Source: Riptortus pedestris (Eukaryota; Arthropoda; Insecta; Hemiptera; Alydidae). Taken from it: a stretch of 64,000 bases of DNA. Within the stretch, counting starts at the first letter, position 1. Every line of letters starts with the position of its first letter. The notes beneath the pieces were generated by a model, which had not been told where the DNA came from, searched no databases, and saw only the letters and a program-made list of their open reading frames with translations. The position numbers and the translations under genes are program-made. The stretch is from positions 129,432,001 to 129,496,000 of the forward strand of contig CM032230.1 of NCBI GenBank assembly GCA_019009955.1. The letters run 5' to 3'. Of the stretch, positions 52,990 to 63,689 are shown one piece after another.

Positions 52990-53484
52990 TATATGTCTGT
53001 TAACGCTCTAGCGGTCGCAATTTTTGTTTGATCGTTACCGAACTCGGAATTTAATCGTTTTATGTAAAAAGGAAGATCAAGTTCGGTAATGGCTGAAATC
53101 GGACCAGTTTGAGGGGAGGGGTTTAAAGGGGGAATTTTTGAAAATTCGTAATATCTCGGTTATTATGCGTCGGATCGAATAATTGTAAAGAATCAATCTT
53201 GTTGAAAATTAAAGTTACTATAAATATTGTTCTATACATTTATTCTTTGTCTTGAATATTAACCGAGATATTTGCATTTGTATTCTGTGTGTGAACGGCA
53301 GGAGTCGGCTATGTTTGATACTTTCCGCCGAGAGCCCTGGCGGCTATTTCCATAATGGTTCGTCCCTCGTGAATAAGTTTAGAGATCCCTTACTACTATA
53401 GTTGTTATATGGCAGATTTCTCTACTGTAAAACTTCACGTGGGAAATCTGCTTAGTTTACGCAGCCCCTGCGTGACGGACTTTT
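51851..53484 (+). mobile_element. HINE copy split by a Helitron
   Basis: TTTTTTGCAGATTTTCCC, 'CATCGATCCTACACAGGAGA', (TA)n 51975-52043, Helitron 52044-52989, then 'TCTGTTAACGCTCTAGCGGT', core, a beta-type module ('GAGAGCCCTGGCGG'), GGGAAATCTGCTTAGTTTAC, hairpin and GACGGACTTTT. Confidence 0.87.
52044..52989 (-). mobile_element. Helitron variant B, complete
   Basis: The clearest copy. On its own strand it starts A|TCTATATATA, then (TA)n, TAAAATTGTAACC and 'CTCTGTCTGTACATTG'. It ends with hairpin CCCGAGCGAAGCCGGG, TATCTGAG and CTAG|T. It is 946 bp including its microsatellite, with no Rep/helicase coding. Confidence 0.87.
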
Positions 53485-54194
53485 AAAATAGGTCTTGAAA
53501 TATCCGTTATTATTAATCGGAACGAAAAATATTATAGAGCCAACCTTGTTAAAGTTATGGAGTTATCATTTTCTTGTTTTATTCATCCTAAAAACAAACC
53601 TACTCTTCTTCTGATCTAATTTGGACTTAGGGAATATATGGCGAGATGACATTATCAGTGTGTCGTTTAAGCGCTTGGGAAATCGGCTTAGTTTACGCAG
53701 CCCCTGCCTGACGGAATTTTAATCAATGGCATACACCTTTGTCAGCTGACAACTAAACGACAACTTAATTACATTAAGGGGAAGTTAGTAGCTCACGACG
53801 AAATCCAGGGAGGTAGGCGGAGACGAGTAAATCCCAACAGCATAGAGGTTCATTTTGTAGTTGGAGTAGAAAGTTGGCAAGGATTTGACGGGTTTAATCG
53901 AGAAGCTCCTAATCCCTAAATACATACCTGAAATCCCTGGAAACTCACCTGCAAACTTTATACCCAAACATTTTAGCCCTTAGATTATATCTCTCTGGTT
54001 TTAAAACTCAGAAAGACATTTTGAAAGAGCGTCATGCAGTGATTGCGTAGACAAAGGAGATTTCTCACGTGCTGATGGTGATCTGTGTCCCCCCCCCCAT
54101 ATATTTGCTATTTCCATATAAAAATCCGGTAAGATTTCAGTTTAAGTATAAGAAGTGGGGCCTTCGGATGAGAAGGAGTTCCCGAAATGCAAGG
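53485..54194. other. No gene; HINE end relics
   Basis: 53640-53722 is a HINE 3' end (GGGAAATCGGCTTAGTTTAC, hairpin CCCCTGCCTGACGGAATTTT). 54030-54075 holds a worn inverse end. The 60-codon minus frame at 53785-53967 has no family. Confidence 0.45.
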
Positions 54195-54757
54195 ACTGAC
54201 ATAAGCCAATATATTCCCCAAATACTAGCATATCAAATACACATCAACATTTACAAAAACATATAATACAAAATAGCATAGGTCTACAGCATACCTAAAA
54301 CGATTTAAAAGGGTTAACTTTTATTATATTCTTTAGGCAAAGCACGGATGTGAGAAAGAATCAGATATTAAAGAAATATTTTCCATAAAATAAAAGTACA
54401 AAAAAGGTAAGCACATGAAAGAGTTAATATATGATCCTAATAATGCAAATCACCATCGCTGTGGGCACAAAATAAATAAATAAAATAAAAAAAAAATAAT
54501 ATAAATGTACTAGTATATAGGAATAACATAATTTTTTTTTTAAATGAAAACCATTTTAAATTGTTGTCTTTATTACTAGTCTAATGCTTATTGATTGTTT
54601 CTATTACTAGTATTTAATGATTATTTGTTGTATTTAATTTTACTTGTTGTTTCAGTTTTTGTTAATTTTCTATAATTTTGTTTTCACGTCACATTGTGAA
54701 ACTTTGAGCCAAATCGCCAAGATTCGGATGTATAAATAAATAAAATAAAAAAAAAAT
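54195..54757 (+). mobile_element. LINE 3' end with tail
   Basis: The last ORF2 residues 'SQYIPQILAYQIHINIYKNI' with stop near 54266, the same 3' UTR as 16735-17390, then 'CCAAATCGCCAAGATTCGG' (a short foldable segment) and an ATAAATAAATAAAA-type tail. 5'-truncated insertion of the same LINE family. Confidence 0.72.
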
Positions 54758-55213
54758 ACGTTTATAATTTGGTACACAATATAAAAAATGCAAGAAAAAA
54801 AGTCCGGTTCATTTGGTAGTCATCTGCAATAAGGTGTAGTCCTGTTAAACCTCGGATTGGAGTCAATAAGTTGGATATTTTGAAAAAAAACATTATTGGC
54901 AACTTAAATACCAAATATAGTTTTCATTGATATATTATTGTCAGAGGAACATGCAAATATGTTGTGTGATCACGTCATCATTCAAGAGTTTACGTTTTGA
55001 ACCCAATGATGTTTATGTGATCAATGCCATAACCGATAATTTCAGTTTAGTTCAACACTAAAGTTCATAAACGTTAATAGTTGAATTCGGGGCAGAAATA
55101 GGGTGGGGGTTGGTTCGAAAATTCAATATATCCGTTATTATGGGTCGTATTGAAAAATAATATGGAACCAATATTTTTAAACAATTGATGTTATAAAATT
55201 GCTGTTCTACACA
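54758..55213 (+). mobile_element. Degenerate HINE relics
   Basis: 'AACTTAAATACCAAATATAG' and 'CATGCAAATATGTTGTGTGA' (54900-54980), then 'TCGGGGCAGAAATAGGGTGG' and 'ATATATCCGTTATTATGGGT' (55085-55150). Confidence 0.5.
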
Positions 55214-55840
55214 TTTTAGCAGATTTCCCTTTAGGGAAATCAGCTATTGAGGTCGTACTCATGACGCGATTTTCGAAAAATTTCTTCAAATGTCCATCGA
55301 TCCTACCCAGGAGATGACGAAAATGAGGTCCGTTCAAAACTATATATATATATATATATCTATATATATATATCTATATATATATATATATTTGTCTGTT
55401 AACACTCTAGCGGTCGCAATTTTTGTTTAATCGTCACCAAACTCGGTATTTAATCGTTTTATGTAAAAAGAAAGATCAAGTTCGTTAACGGCTGAAATCG
55501 GACCAGTAGGAGGGGGGGGGGTTTAGAGAGGGGGATTTTTGAAAATTCAAAATATCTCCGTTATTATGCATCAGATCGAAAAATTGTACAGAACCAATCT
55601 TATTGCAAATTAAATATACTATAAATATTGTTCTATACATTTATTCCCTATCTTGAATATTAACCGAGATATTTGCATTTTTATTAAATTTGGGCCGATA
55701 AAGGATTTCTGAATTTCCCGCCAAAAGCTAGTTCGGCCCTTTGCCGTAACTGCCCGGCTCTCGTATGGAGATTTCTCTATTGTATAGCTTCACGTGCGAA
55801 ATCTGCTTAGTTTACGCAGGCCCTGCGTGACGGACTTTTT
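55214..55840 (+). mobile_element. HINE full-length copy, alpha module (arm 1)
   Basis: TTTTAGCAGATTTCCC and palindrome, (TA)n 55342-55390 with CTA interruptions, G-run 55511-55521, core, alpha module ('GCCAAAAGCTAGTTCGGCCC'), a shared odd variant GTATAGCTTCACGTGCGAAA, hairpin with one change, GACGGACTTTTTT. Confidence 0.9.
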
Positions 55841-56079
55841 TATATCAGTCCTGACCTGAAGGGTTTACTGATTTATTACTCTAGTTGCCTTCCATGTTAA
55901 TTCATTATTATTATAGTCGATCATCATAAATATAATCTATAAAAGTGTTCCATCTTCAATGAAACACAGAAATGAAACCTCGTTTCTCAATACAATTCTC
56001 GTGCCTTTCAAGTGGCCACTACATGATGACCAGTCCTGGGAACCAGCACCAAGCTCCCAACTGGTAGAATAACATAATA
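55841..56079. other. Spacer between inverted HINE copies
   Basis: About 240 bp of sequence not seen elsewhere in the window, held between two tail-to-tail HINE copies. Confidence 0.5.
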
Positions 56080-56477
56080 GGGGCTGCGTAAACTAAGCAG
56101 ATTTCGCACGTGAAGCTATACAATAGGGAAATCTCCATACGAGAGCCGGGCAGTTACGGCAAAGGGCCGAACTAGCTTTTGGCGGGAAATTCAGAAATCC
56201 TTTATCGGCCCAAATTTAATAAAAATGCAAATATCTCGGTTAATATTCAAGATAGGGAATAAATGTATATAACAATATTTATAGTAAATTTAGTTTGCAA
56301 TAAGATTGATTCTGTACAATTTTTCGATCTGGCGTATACTAACAGAGATATTTCGAATTTTCGAAAATCCTCCGATTTCAGCCGTTAACGAACTTGATCT
56401 TTCTTTTTACATAAAACGACTAAATATCGAGTTTGGTAACGATCAAACAAAAATTGCGACTGCTAGAGCGCTAACAG

Positions 56478-56562
<85 letters not shown>

Positions 56563-56686
56563 TTGAACGGACCTCATTTTCGTCATCTCCTGGGTAGGAT
56601 CGATGGACATTTGAAGACAAATTTCGAAAATCGCATCATGAGTACAACCTCAATAGCTGATTTCCATTAAGGGAAATCTGCTAAAA
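56080..56686 (-). mobile_element. HINE copy, alpha module (arm 2)
   Basis: Begins within the hairpin (GGGGCTGCGTAAACTAAGCA; the outer GTCCGTCACG is missing). It carries the same unusual TTTCGCACGTGAAGCTATAC variant as arm 1, the alpha module and the core, (TA)n 56481-56558 interrupted by AAA, and the 5' end GGGAAATCTGCTAAAA. Confidence 0.88.
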
Positions 56687-57926
56687 AGAGCCAAGCAGCC
56701 AGGCTACTTTTCTCACAGAGTGCACCCGTCATTCACATAAGAAGTATTTTGTGGTGCTAACATGGTCCACCAACATGGCTAATTAACTAGTATTCAAGAG
56801 AGGACAGGTGGTAGGGGGAGAGAGGTCATAAATGGAAGAGATAAGGAGAAAAGCGAATGAATAACCAGCAGGAAGAAAAGGAGCCAGGCACAATAACTCA
56901 AAATATTTTCAACATCAGCATGCAGCATTCAAGATTGTAATTTCAATTCATTGTATATTATATATCATTAAGTATCATTTTCATCATACTTATTTATTTT
57001 ATCATATCTGCCCATCATTTATACAGTCCACCGTCAAAAAACAAACATTTGCATAACCCCCAGTGAGAAGATATTCATTACCAAATGAATTACCCCAACA
57101 CATTTAACAAGTTAATATATTCTAAAGAGGAAATAGTTTGAAGGGGTTTTGCTTATGAGACCATATGCTTATGGCATTATAAATATTAAAATAAATGATA
57201 ATTTTGGTCATTATTATCTTAATCGGATAAGTGGTATATTTGTTACATTTATAAACCATAAAATATATTCCAGCCGAAGCTATAATAAGAAGTTTCTGTA
57301 TTTCTCTGAAACATTGATGACTTTAAGAAAACAGTATTAAGCCTAGCAAATGTGTCACTTATATTTTTTATAATTTCATAAAAAGTGTATAAAGAAGTTT
57401 AATTGCTTCCCTAAAGAGCTCAATCATTTATGTAACTTAGGTAAAAAAGAAGGTTTACAGCATGTCAATACTGTTGCAGAGATGGACGAATGAAAGGGAG
57501 GACGGAGATTGGTGGAGATGGGTTTAGTCTTGTCATTATTCATCAAAGGAAATTGTAAGGTGGGGGGGGTGCTTAATAAGTCACCATAACACTCCTCGCC
57601 GAGACAGCTCGTCTCATTTACGTACAATATTGTTAACTTACCCCTTTATATACATTTATTAGTGTTTATAACCATCCCAAACCTGCTCTAGAAAGACTAC
57701 CGCTGGGATACCAATTAATAACGATGACTATGCCCATAAAAGAGAATAGATTTCACTTACAATTGCTCCAATAAATTATTCATTAATTAAATAGTCTTCA
57801 ATAAAGTCGTTACATTAACATAGATTCACAGGGGCCGAACTCAATCCATTACCGATTCATTCATTGAAAAAAATTATTTCAATTAGAAAAGTTTGTCACG
57901 CAGGTGCTGAGCAAATCTTATTTCCC
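56687..57926. other. No recognised gene; repeat E at 57386-57430
   Basis: Largely unassigned. 57386-57430 repeats 'TTTAATTGCTTCCCTAAAGA' from 27945. Two frames (57149-57340 plus, 57424-57627 minus) show no domain. A G-run lies at 57561-57568. Confidence 0.4.
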
Positions 57927-58056
57927 ACGCTTTTAGCAGATTTCCCTTAAGGGAAATCAGCTATTGAGGTTGTACTCATGACGCGATTTTTGACATTTTT
58001 CTTCAAATGTCCATCGATCCTACCCAGGAGATGACGAAAATGAGGTCCGTTTAAAA

Positions 58057-58121
<65 letters not shown>

Positions 58122-58849
58122 TGTTACCGCTCTAGCGGTCGCAATTATTATTTAATCGTTACCAAACTCGATATTTAGTCGTTTTATGTAAAAAGAAAGA
58201 TTAAGTTCGTTAACGGCTGAAATCGGTCCAGAGGGAGGGGGGGTTTAGAGGGGAGGATTTTCGAAAATTCGAAATATCTCCGTTACTATAGGTCGGATCG
58301 AAAACTTGTATAGAACAAATCTTATTGTAAATTACATTTACTATAAATATTGGTATGTACAGTAATTCACTATCTTGAATATTAACCGAGATATTGGCAT
58401 TTTTTAGATTTCAGCCACCAGCAAACCGCCACTTCTACCAATGTTACATAAACAATCTCTGCTACATAATAAATCACATTATTCGAAGTTTAAATACCAA
58501 AAATTGTATTCAAGAGACCATTACTATACGAGATACATGCAAATATGTCTCATTATTAATTACATTACTCGATATAGTAAATAGTTCTCAATAAAATTAA
58601 TATGTTATATTCTGATATATTTTAGTAATAGTTTTTCTTTCCGGTGTGAAGCGGGCAGACCCGTTTTTTTACATTTCTAACCTAACGCTTCCTGTCGGCA
58701 GGTTATTGAAATTGGATGAGCCATTTCTTATTTCCGTTTGTATTTATTCACGGTGGTGTTGTGTTACCAGTATGTAGATTTATCTATTACTAAACTTCAA
58801 GAGGGAAATCTGCTTAGTTTACGCAGCCCCTGCGTGACGGACTTTTTAA
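57927..58849 (+). mobile_element. HINE full-length copy, long subfamily
   Basis: TTTTAGCAGATTTCCCTTAA with perfect palindrome, (TA)n 58060-58118, 'GTCTGTTACCGCTCTAGCGG', G-run 58227-58240, core, long 3' interior, GGGAAATCTGCTTAGTTTAC, hairpin, GACGGACTTTTT. About 920 bp. Confidence 0.9.
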
Positions 58850-59161
58850 TGAAAGACTTGTGATATCACCTCACCATCTATTCCACATTTCTTCCCCCTT
58901 AATAAGCCTATCAATACAGGAGCTGAAATGTAAACTGGGCATAAGATGTTCAAGAACTCCAAGAAAATTCAAATACATACAAAAAAAATTGTCAAAATAC
59001 AAGAGTTTCCAAAAAAAACGTATGGCATTTTTACATATATTCCATAATTTAGAACCAACCTAATTTTCGTAGGATTGATGGATATTTTAGGAAATATTTT
59101 GGACAGTCTTAGACAATTTTAAATTTTGGATGCCCCCTCCCCGCTAAACCAATAAAATAAA

Positions 59162-59514
59162 CTGTATTTGCTCATGTATGTCGCGCACCTTTTTTTAAAA
59201 CAAATCAACATAAAATCTATGTATGCGCGTGGTGCGCGGGGATTTCTAAATATTAACATGTATTTTCATATTACAACCAATACAAATATAACAGGTATAT
59301 TATGTATCTTTGCTGTATTACCGGTATTTTATGTATAATATAGTTTTTAAAAATTATATTATACATAAAATTTTCTTTTCATTTTTAATTTTATTGTGAG
59401 GCAAATAAATAAAATGAAGTTCACAAAAAAAAAACAATTCTCAAAAAGTTAGACCTATTTTTTGGGGACGCGTCTTACGCGGGGGGAGTGTCGTAGGTAT
59501 GTGAGCAAATACGG
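59162..59514. mobile_element. MITE with CTGTATTTGCTCA ends
   Basis: 353 bp with inverted ends CTGTATTTGCTCA...TGAGCAAATACGG (12 of 13 positions match), then subterminal 'TGTCGCGCACCTTTTTTT' versus 'GGACGCGTCTTACGCGGGG'. No coding. TIRs of this kind occur in pogo/Tigger-like and similar MITEs, so the superfamily is not settled. Confidence 0.6.
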
Positions 59515-59701
59515 AATATATTGATCTTTAGTTTTACACAAAACATTTAAATATCGAGTTTGGTAACGATCAATCAAAAATTACCCCGGCCAGAAAGTTA
59601 ACAGACAGGCATATACATTTTCGTAATCTCCAGGGAAAAATCAATAGACATTTCAGTAAGTTTTCCGCAAATCGCGTCATGAGTACAACCTCCATAGCAG
59701 A
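59515..59701 (-). mobile_element. HINE 5' half, cut at its terminus by piggyBac
   Basis: 'TTGATCTTTAGTTTTACACA', 'ATCGAGTTTGGTAACGATCA', no long microsatellite, 'AATCGCGTCATGAGTACAAC', CTCCATAGCAGAT, then the piggyBac TTAA. The end continues as GGGAAGCT at 60766. Confidence 0.65.
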
Positions 59702-59705
59702 TTAA

Positions 59706-60761
59706 CCCTTAACTGGCCAAGGTGTCTTTAAAGACACCGTTCATATTTAACACTTTCAGAGAGCAACTGCTTCTATTCTTACCCCTTTTGGGCCACAGTC
59801 CACACCCTTGTAACCTCCCAAGCATGGACATATGCGACACAAGTCCATTTATTGTTATTGGAGCTAATTACTAGCAATATACCGAAGAAAATCATCATTG
59901 GGTGAAAGAGGGAGAGGATGTTATGAAGAATACGTTGATAACAAAAAATGTATCAGCATCAATAAATGGTATGACAACAAAGTGTTGATCTTAGTGACAT
60001 GTTCGTTGCACTTTATAGAACAGGTTACCGCTCCCACAAATATTACATGAACATTTTCAGCTAATAATTGGATTTGGTGGTTAATAACGTATTGCTATTG
60101 CACAAAAGGAACACCCTAAAAAAAATGAATTTAAAACAATTTTGAATACACATTGTAGAGGATATTCTGCTGGCCCTGCGAGCTAAAAGGGCTTAACACC
60201 ACCAATTGCAGTCAAGAACTGCTGCAGCTCTCATAGCCAATGCAGCAAGACTTGATGGGATGCACCATTGACAAGTATTCACTACAAAAGGAAAGTGCAG
60301 ACTCTGTCAACAAAATCAAACGGTTGTTTTATGCTGAAAATATAATGTGAAACTTTGTAACACCCGTAAAAGGCCCTGTTTTCTTGAATGAATGGAAGGT
60401 TTAATGATATTTTTGACGGATTTATATTTTGTTACAATGTACTTATTTTTTATTTACAACACGTTTCTTTTATGACATAATAAATTATTTAATTACATTT
60501 TTAGAAACTATTTCATTTTCTTAACATAACTTACAGACACCACCATTGATTTACGGTGATTGGCCAGAGTGTACTTAAAGACACCACTAAGGTTTTAGGG
60601 TAACTGGCCAAGGTGTACTTAAAGACACCATGTAATATTTTTGTTCAGAAAAAAAAAATAAATAAAACTTTATATATTCTATTTATTAGGAACGCAAATA
60701 ATGTGTTTTTAAGAAAAATTTTCATTTCAAGTCATTTTTTGAGTTCCTGGCCAATTAAGGG
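59706..60761 (+). mobile_element. piggyBac relic with TTAA duplication
   Basis: TTAA at 59702-59705 and 60762-60765. Inverted ends CCCTTAACTGGCCA and TGGCCAATTAAGGG (13 of 14). Subterminal GTGTCTTTAAAGACACC (59722-59738) and repeated TGGCCA(A/G)(G/A)GTGTACTTAAAGACACC (60562-60630) are palindromic. It holds a decayed C-terminal part of a transposase. 1056 bp. Confidence 0.87.
59888..60400 (+). pseudogene. piggyBac transposase C-terminal relic
   Basis: In shifting frames the plus strand gives NKWYDNKVLILVTCSLHF (about 59965-60018), matching the 'KW.DN..V.L.ST' strand of piggyBac transposases. Near the end it gives 'GKCRLCQQNQTVVLC', then KYNVKLCNTRKRPCFLE (about 60290-60390), the Cys-rich C-terminal finger of the family. 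Several stops and frameshifts separate the pieces, so no functional protein is made. Confidence 0.68.
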
Positions 60762-60775
60762 TTAAGGGAAGCTAC

Positions 60776-61815
60776 AAGTTCAATGAATAAGGGTAGTCTA
60801 AATCCTAAACGATAATATTATATTTTTATAAATGATTAAAATACTATTGGAAAATTCGTGTAAATTATTCTACGAATTTTCCAATGAGTTAAAAAATAAA
60901 GAGGTTTCCGTTCTTAGTATTTCTCGTATTAGTAATTAGTGTTTAATTAGTTTGTGTTACTTTTTACATTTTCTTTTCTTTTCTGTTCTTTTTTCATAAG
61001 AAAATTCGCCTAGCTGAAACAGTAAGTTTAAAAACTAATTACTTTCTACAACTTGGATTACTTTTAAAATTTGGTTAAAAGATCGCGGGTGTATGTTACT
61101 CCCAATTCGTGACACCTAAATAAATAAGTAACCATTATGCAATGAAATTTTAATGGGTTTCATTGTAGTTTTAGGTAATACTGTTTCGTAGTATATTTAA
61201 AGTTTTTGTTCAAAAATAGATTTATGAGCAATACCTGACTAGCTGATTCCATTGAAGGAAAATCTCCTAAGAAGTCACTCTGATAGAGAACAATGTATTT
61301 TTTTTTGTCATAATATTGTAAAGAAAAATCCAATAAATGTACTAAAAATGCCCTTAAACTTATCTGGACTATCGATATTGATGTCATTTAATAATAATCC
61401 TTGGGGGTTGGGGTAATTATTACAATAATCATTTTTTCCAAAGTTTTAAGTTCCCCCCCCCCCTTTGTAATTACAGGAGTTGCTGAGAGAGGCTTGGGAA
61501 CTTGGCCGAAGCTTTTATTAAACAATGTTCACCGTGGCTACCGACAATTTTCCACTTCAATATTACTTTTTGGTGTCATTGGAGGGGGGGGGGCAGGAGA
61601 CAGGGGGGGGTCACCCTTCCTGGAAAGTGGAACATTTAAGTACCACTAATGGTTTTAAACATTTAAAATGAGGGTTAACTTTCACAGAATAAAACCAATC
61701 TCATGAAAATCTTCTAGTGAGTCTACGCCGCCAAAAGTTTAGAGAGAGAACTCTAGAAAAATAATTGCTACGAATGTGAAAATTGGCAAAACTTTATGTA
61801 ATTAGTGTAAAACAT
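60776..61815. other. No recognised gene; hairpin and G-runs
   Basis: ATTGGAAAATTCGT (60846-60859) and its exact inverse (60872-60885) form a hairpin. Long G-runs at 61580-61608 and a C-run at 61446-61455 fall in an 82-codon frame (61401-61649) whose product is Gly/Pro-rich from the runs. Not called. Confidence 0.4.
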
Positions 61816-61875
61816 AAAAGTCCGTCACGCAGGGACTGCGTAAAATAATTAGATTTCCTACATGTTGGAATGAAA
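61816..61875 (-). mobile_element. HINE 3' end fragment
   Basis: AAAAGTCCGTCACGCAGGGA, CTGCGTAAAATAATTAGATT. It stops within the interior. Confidence 0.6.
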
Positions 61876-61974
61876 CACTAAGTTCAGCAAATATTGTCTA
61901 TTTAAAAAAAAAAAAAAATAATAATCCTTGGCTAGAAGTAAGTAGTCAAGAAAATCTTAATTAATAGGTCCTCT

Positions 61975-62458
61975 AATATATATGTTAACACACTAGTGGT
62001 CGCAATTTTTCCCAAATCCGATATTTACAAGTGATTAAAAAGTTGTAAAAATAAAAACAAAGTTCGTTAATGACCAAGTTCTTAATATCTCCGTTTTTTT
62101 ACAAAAAAAAAAATTTCATGTTCAAATGTCCATCGATCCTACTCGTATTTCCTATTTTCGAAAATTCGAAATATCTCCGTTACCATACGGCGGATCACAA
62201 AAGTGTATAGAACCAATCGTATTGTAAATTAAATTTACTATAAATATTGTTCTATAAATTTATTCTCTATCTTGAATATTAACCGAGTTATTGACAGTTT
62301 TATTAAATTTGGACCCATAACGTACGACGGAATTTCCCGCCAAAAGCTAGTTCGGTCCTTTGCCGTAACTGGTCGGCTCTTGTATAGAGATTTCTCTATA
62401 GTAAAACTTCACGTGGGAAATCTGCTTAGTTTACGCAGCCCCTGCGTGACGGACTTTT
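61975..62458 (+). mobile_element. HINE 3' half, alpha module
   Basis: 'TGTTAACACACTAGTGGTCG', 'AAATATCTCCGTTACCATAC', 'TATTAACCGAGTTATTGACA', alpha module 'GCCAAAAGCTAGTTCGGTCC', GGGAAATCTGCTTAGTTTAC, hairpin, GACGGACTTTTA. Confidence 0.78.
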
Positions 62459-63108
62459 ATTTAGTTTTTAACAGATAATATTTCTAAAAATAAAACATTT
62501 TGACAATTTTTCCTGAAGAAAATTTTTCATGAATATCTTTCAATTCGTATAACTGACTAGTTTCATTGCAAGTTCCAGTTTTAGTATTGTGTTAACCTTT
62601 TCTTTTATTATCATTACCTTCGGAGTGAAAGATTCCTTTTACCACTCAAAAATTGTCACATATTTAAAATATGATGTATTTTGTAAAAAATTCTGTTTCA
62701 TAAATAAATTACAAAAATCTAGACATACATTAGTCTTTGACCTAATTTTATTACAACCCCGACAATTAGAGCTTTATACATTAACTTAAGTTTCAAGAGA
62801 AGCTTCGTTGTAGAACAATTAGCAACAACTTTGTTGAGGAAACTTAAGAATAAAAACCGGGCTCCCATTGCTCGTGTTTAGACACCCCTACACCGACAAG
62901 TCCGAAGTTTTAAAATGAGTTCTTTTCTTTGACCTTAATTGTTTTCTCTGCCATTTAACGTTGAAAAATCGTAATTTTTCTTTTCTAGAGCATATCATAT
63001 ATGGAGTTAAACATGACAATGTAATTAATCCTTCAGATAAATGAGTTCATAACTTTATCCTCAAAATTAAAAAAAACAAAATAAGATAAAAATGCAAGAT
63101 AAAATATG
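62459..63108. other. No recognised gene
   Basis: AT-rich. A 66-codon frame at 62589-62789 has no family. TTCGTTGTAGAACAATTAGC and a nearby AACAACTTTGTTG make weak foldbacks. Confidence 0.4.
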
Positions 63109-63109
63109 A

Positions 63110-63666
63110 AAAAGTCCGTCACGCAGTGTTAAATAAGCAGAATTCTCACGTATTCGCATTTATCTCAAAACATTTATCTGGAAACTAAGTTCAATGAAAA
63201 CAATATTTGGTACTTAGGCTTCAAATACTGATCATCATAATATAACAGCTTATTGTTAATATAACATAAGAAGGAGTGGGGTTTACTGAAGACTGAAAAC
63301 TAAAAAAATGCGAATATCTCTGTTAATAATCAAGATAGTAAAAAACGAACATGACAACAATTTTAGACGATACCATTGTATATATATATACAGTATCTCC
63401 GTATAATAACGGAGATATTAAGAATTTTCGAAATTTCCTCTCTAAACCCCCTGAAAGAATTAAATATCGAGTTTGGTAATGATCAAACAAATATTGCAAC
63501 CGTGCAACCGAGTGCCAACAGACAAAAATATAGATACAATTTTGAACGGACCTCATTTTTATTATCTCAAGGGTAGAATCGATGGACAATTGAAGAATTT
63601 TTTCGAAAATCCCATCTTGAAAACAACCTCTATGGCTGATTTCTCGTAAGGGTAATATGCTAAAAA
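63110..63666 (-). mobile_element. HINE copy, short, microsatellite nearly lost
   Basis: AAAGTCCGTCACGCAGTGTT with hairpin mostly deleted, interior, 'ACGGAGATATTAAGAATTTT', only ATATATATA (63380-63390) elsewhere, 'TAGAATCGATGGACAATTGA', worn 5' end GGGTAATATGCTAAAA. Confidence 0.7.
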
Positions 63667-63689
63667 TGAAGATAAAATTGCAAGATAAA

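Noticed and set aside
61401..61649. Gly/Pro-rich 82-codon frame
   Set aside because: Its composition comes from G and C homopolymer runs; no conserved residues.
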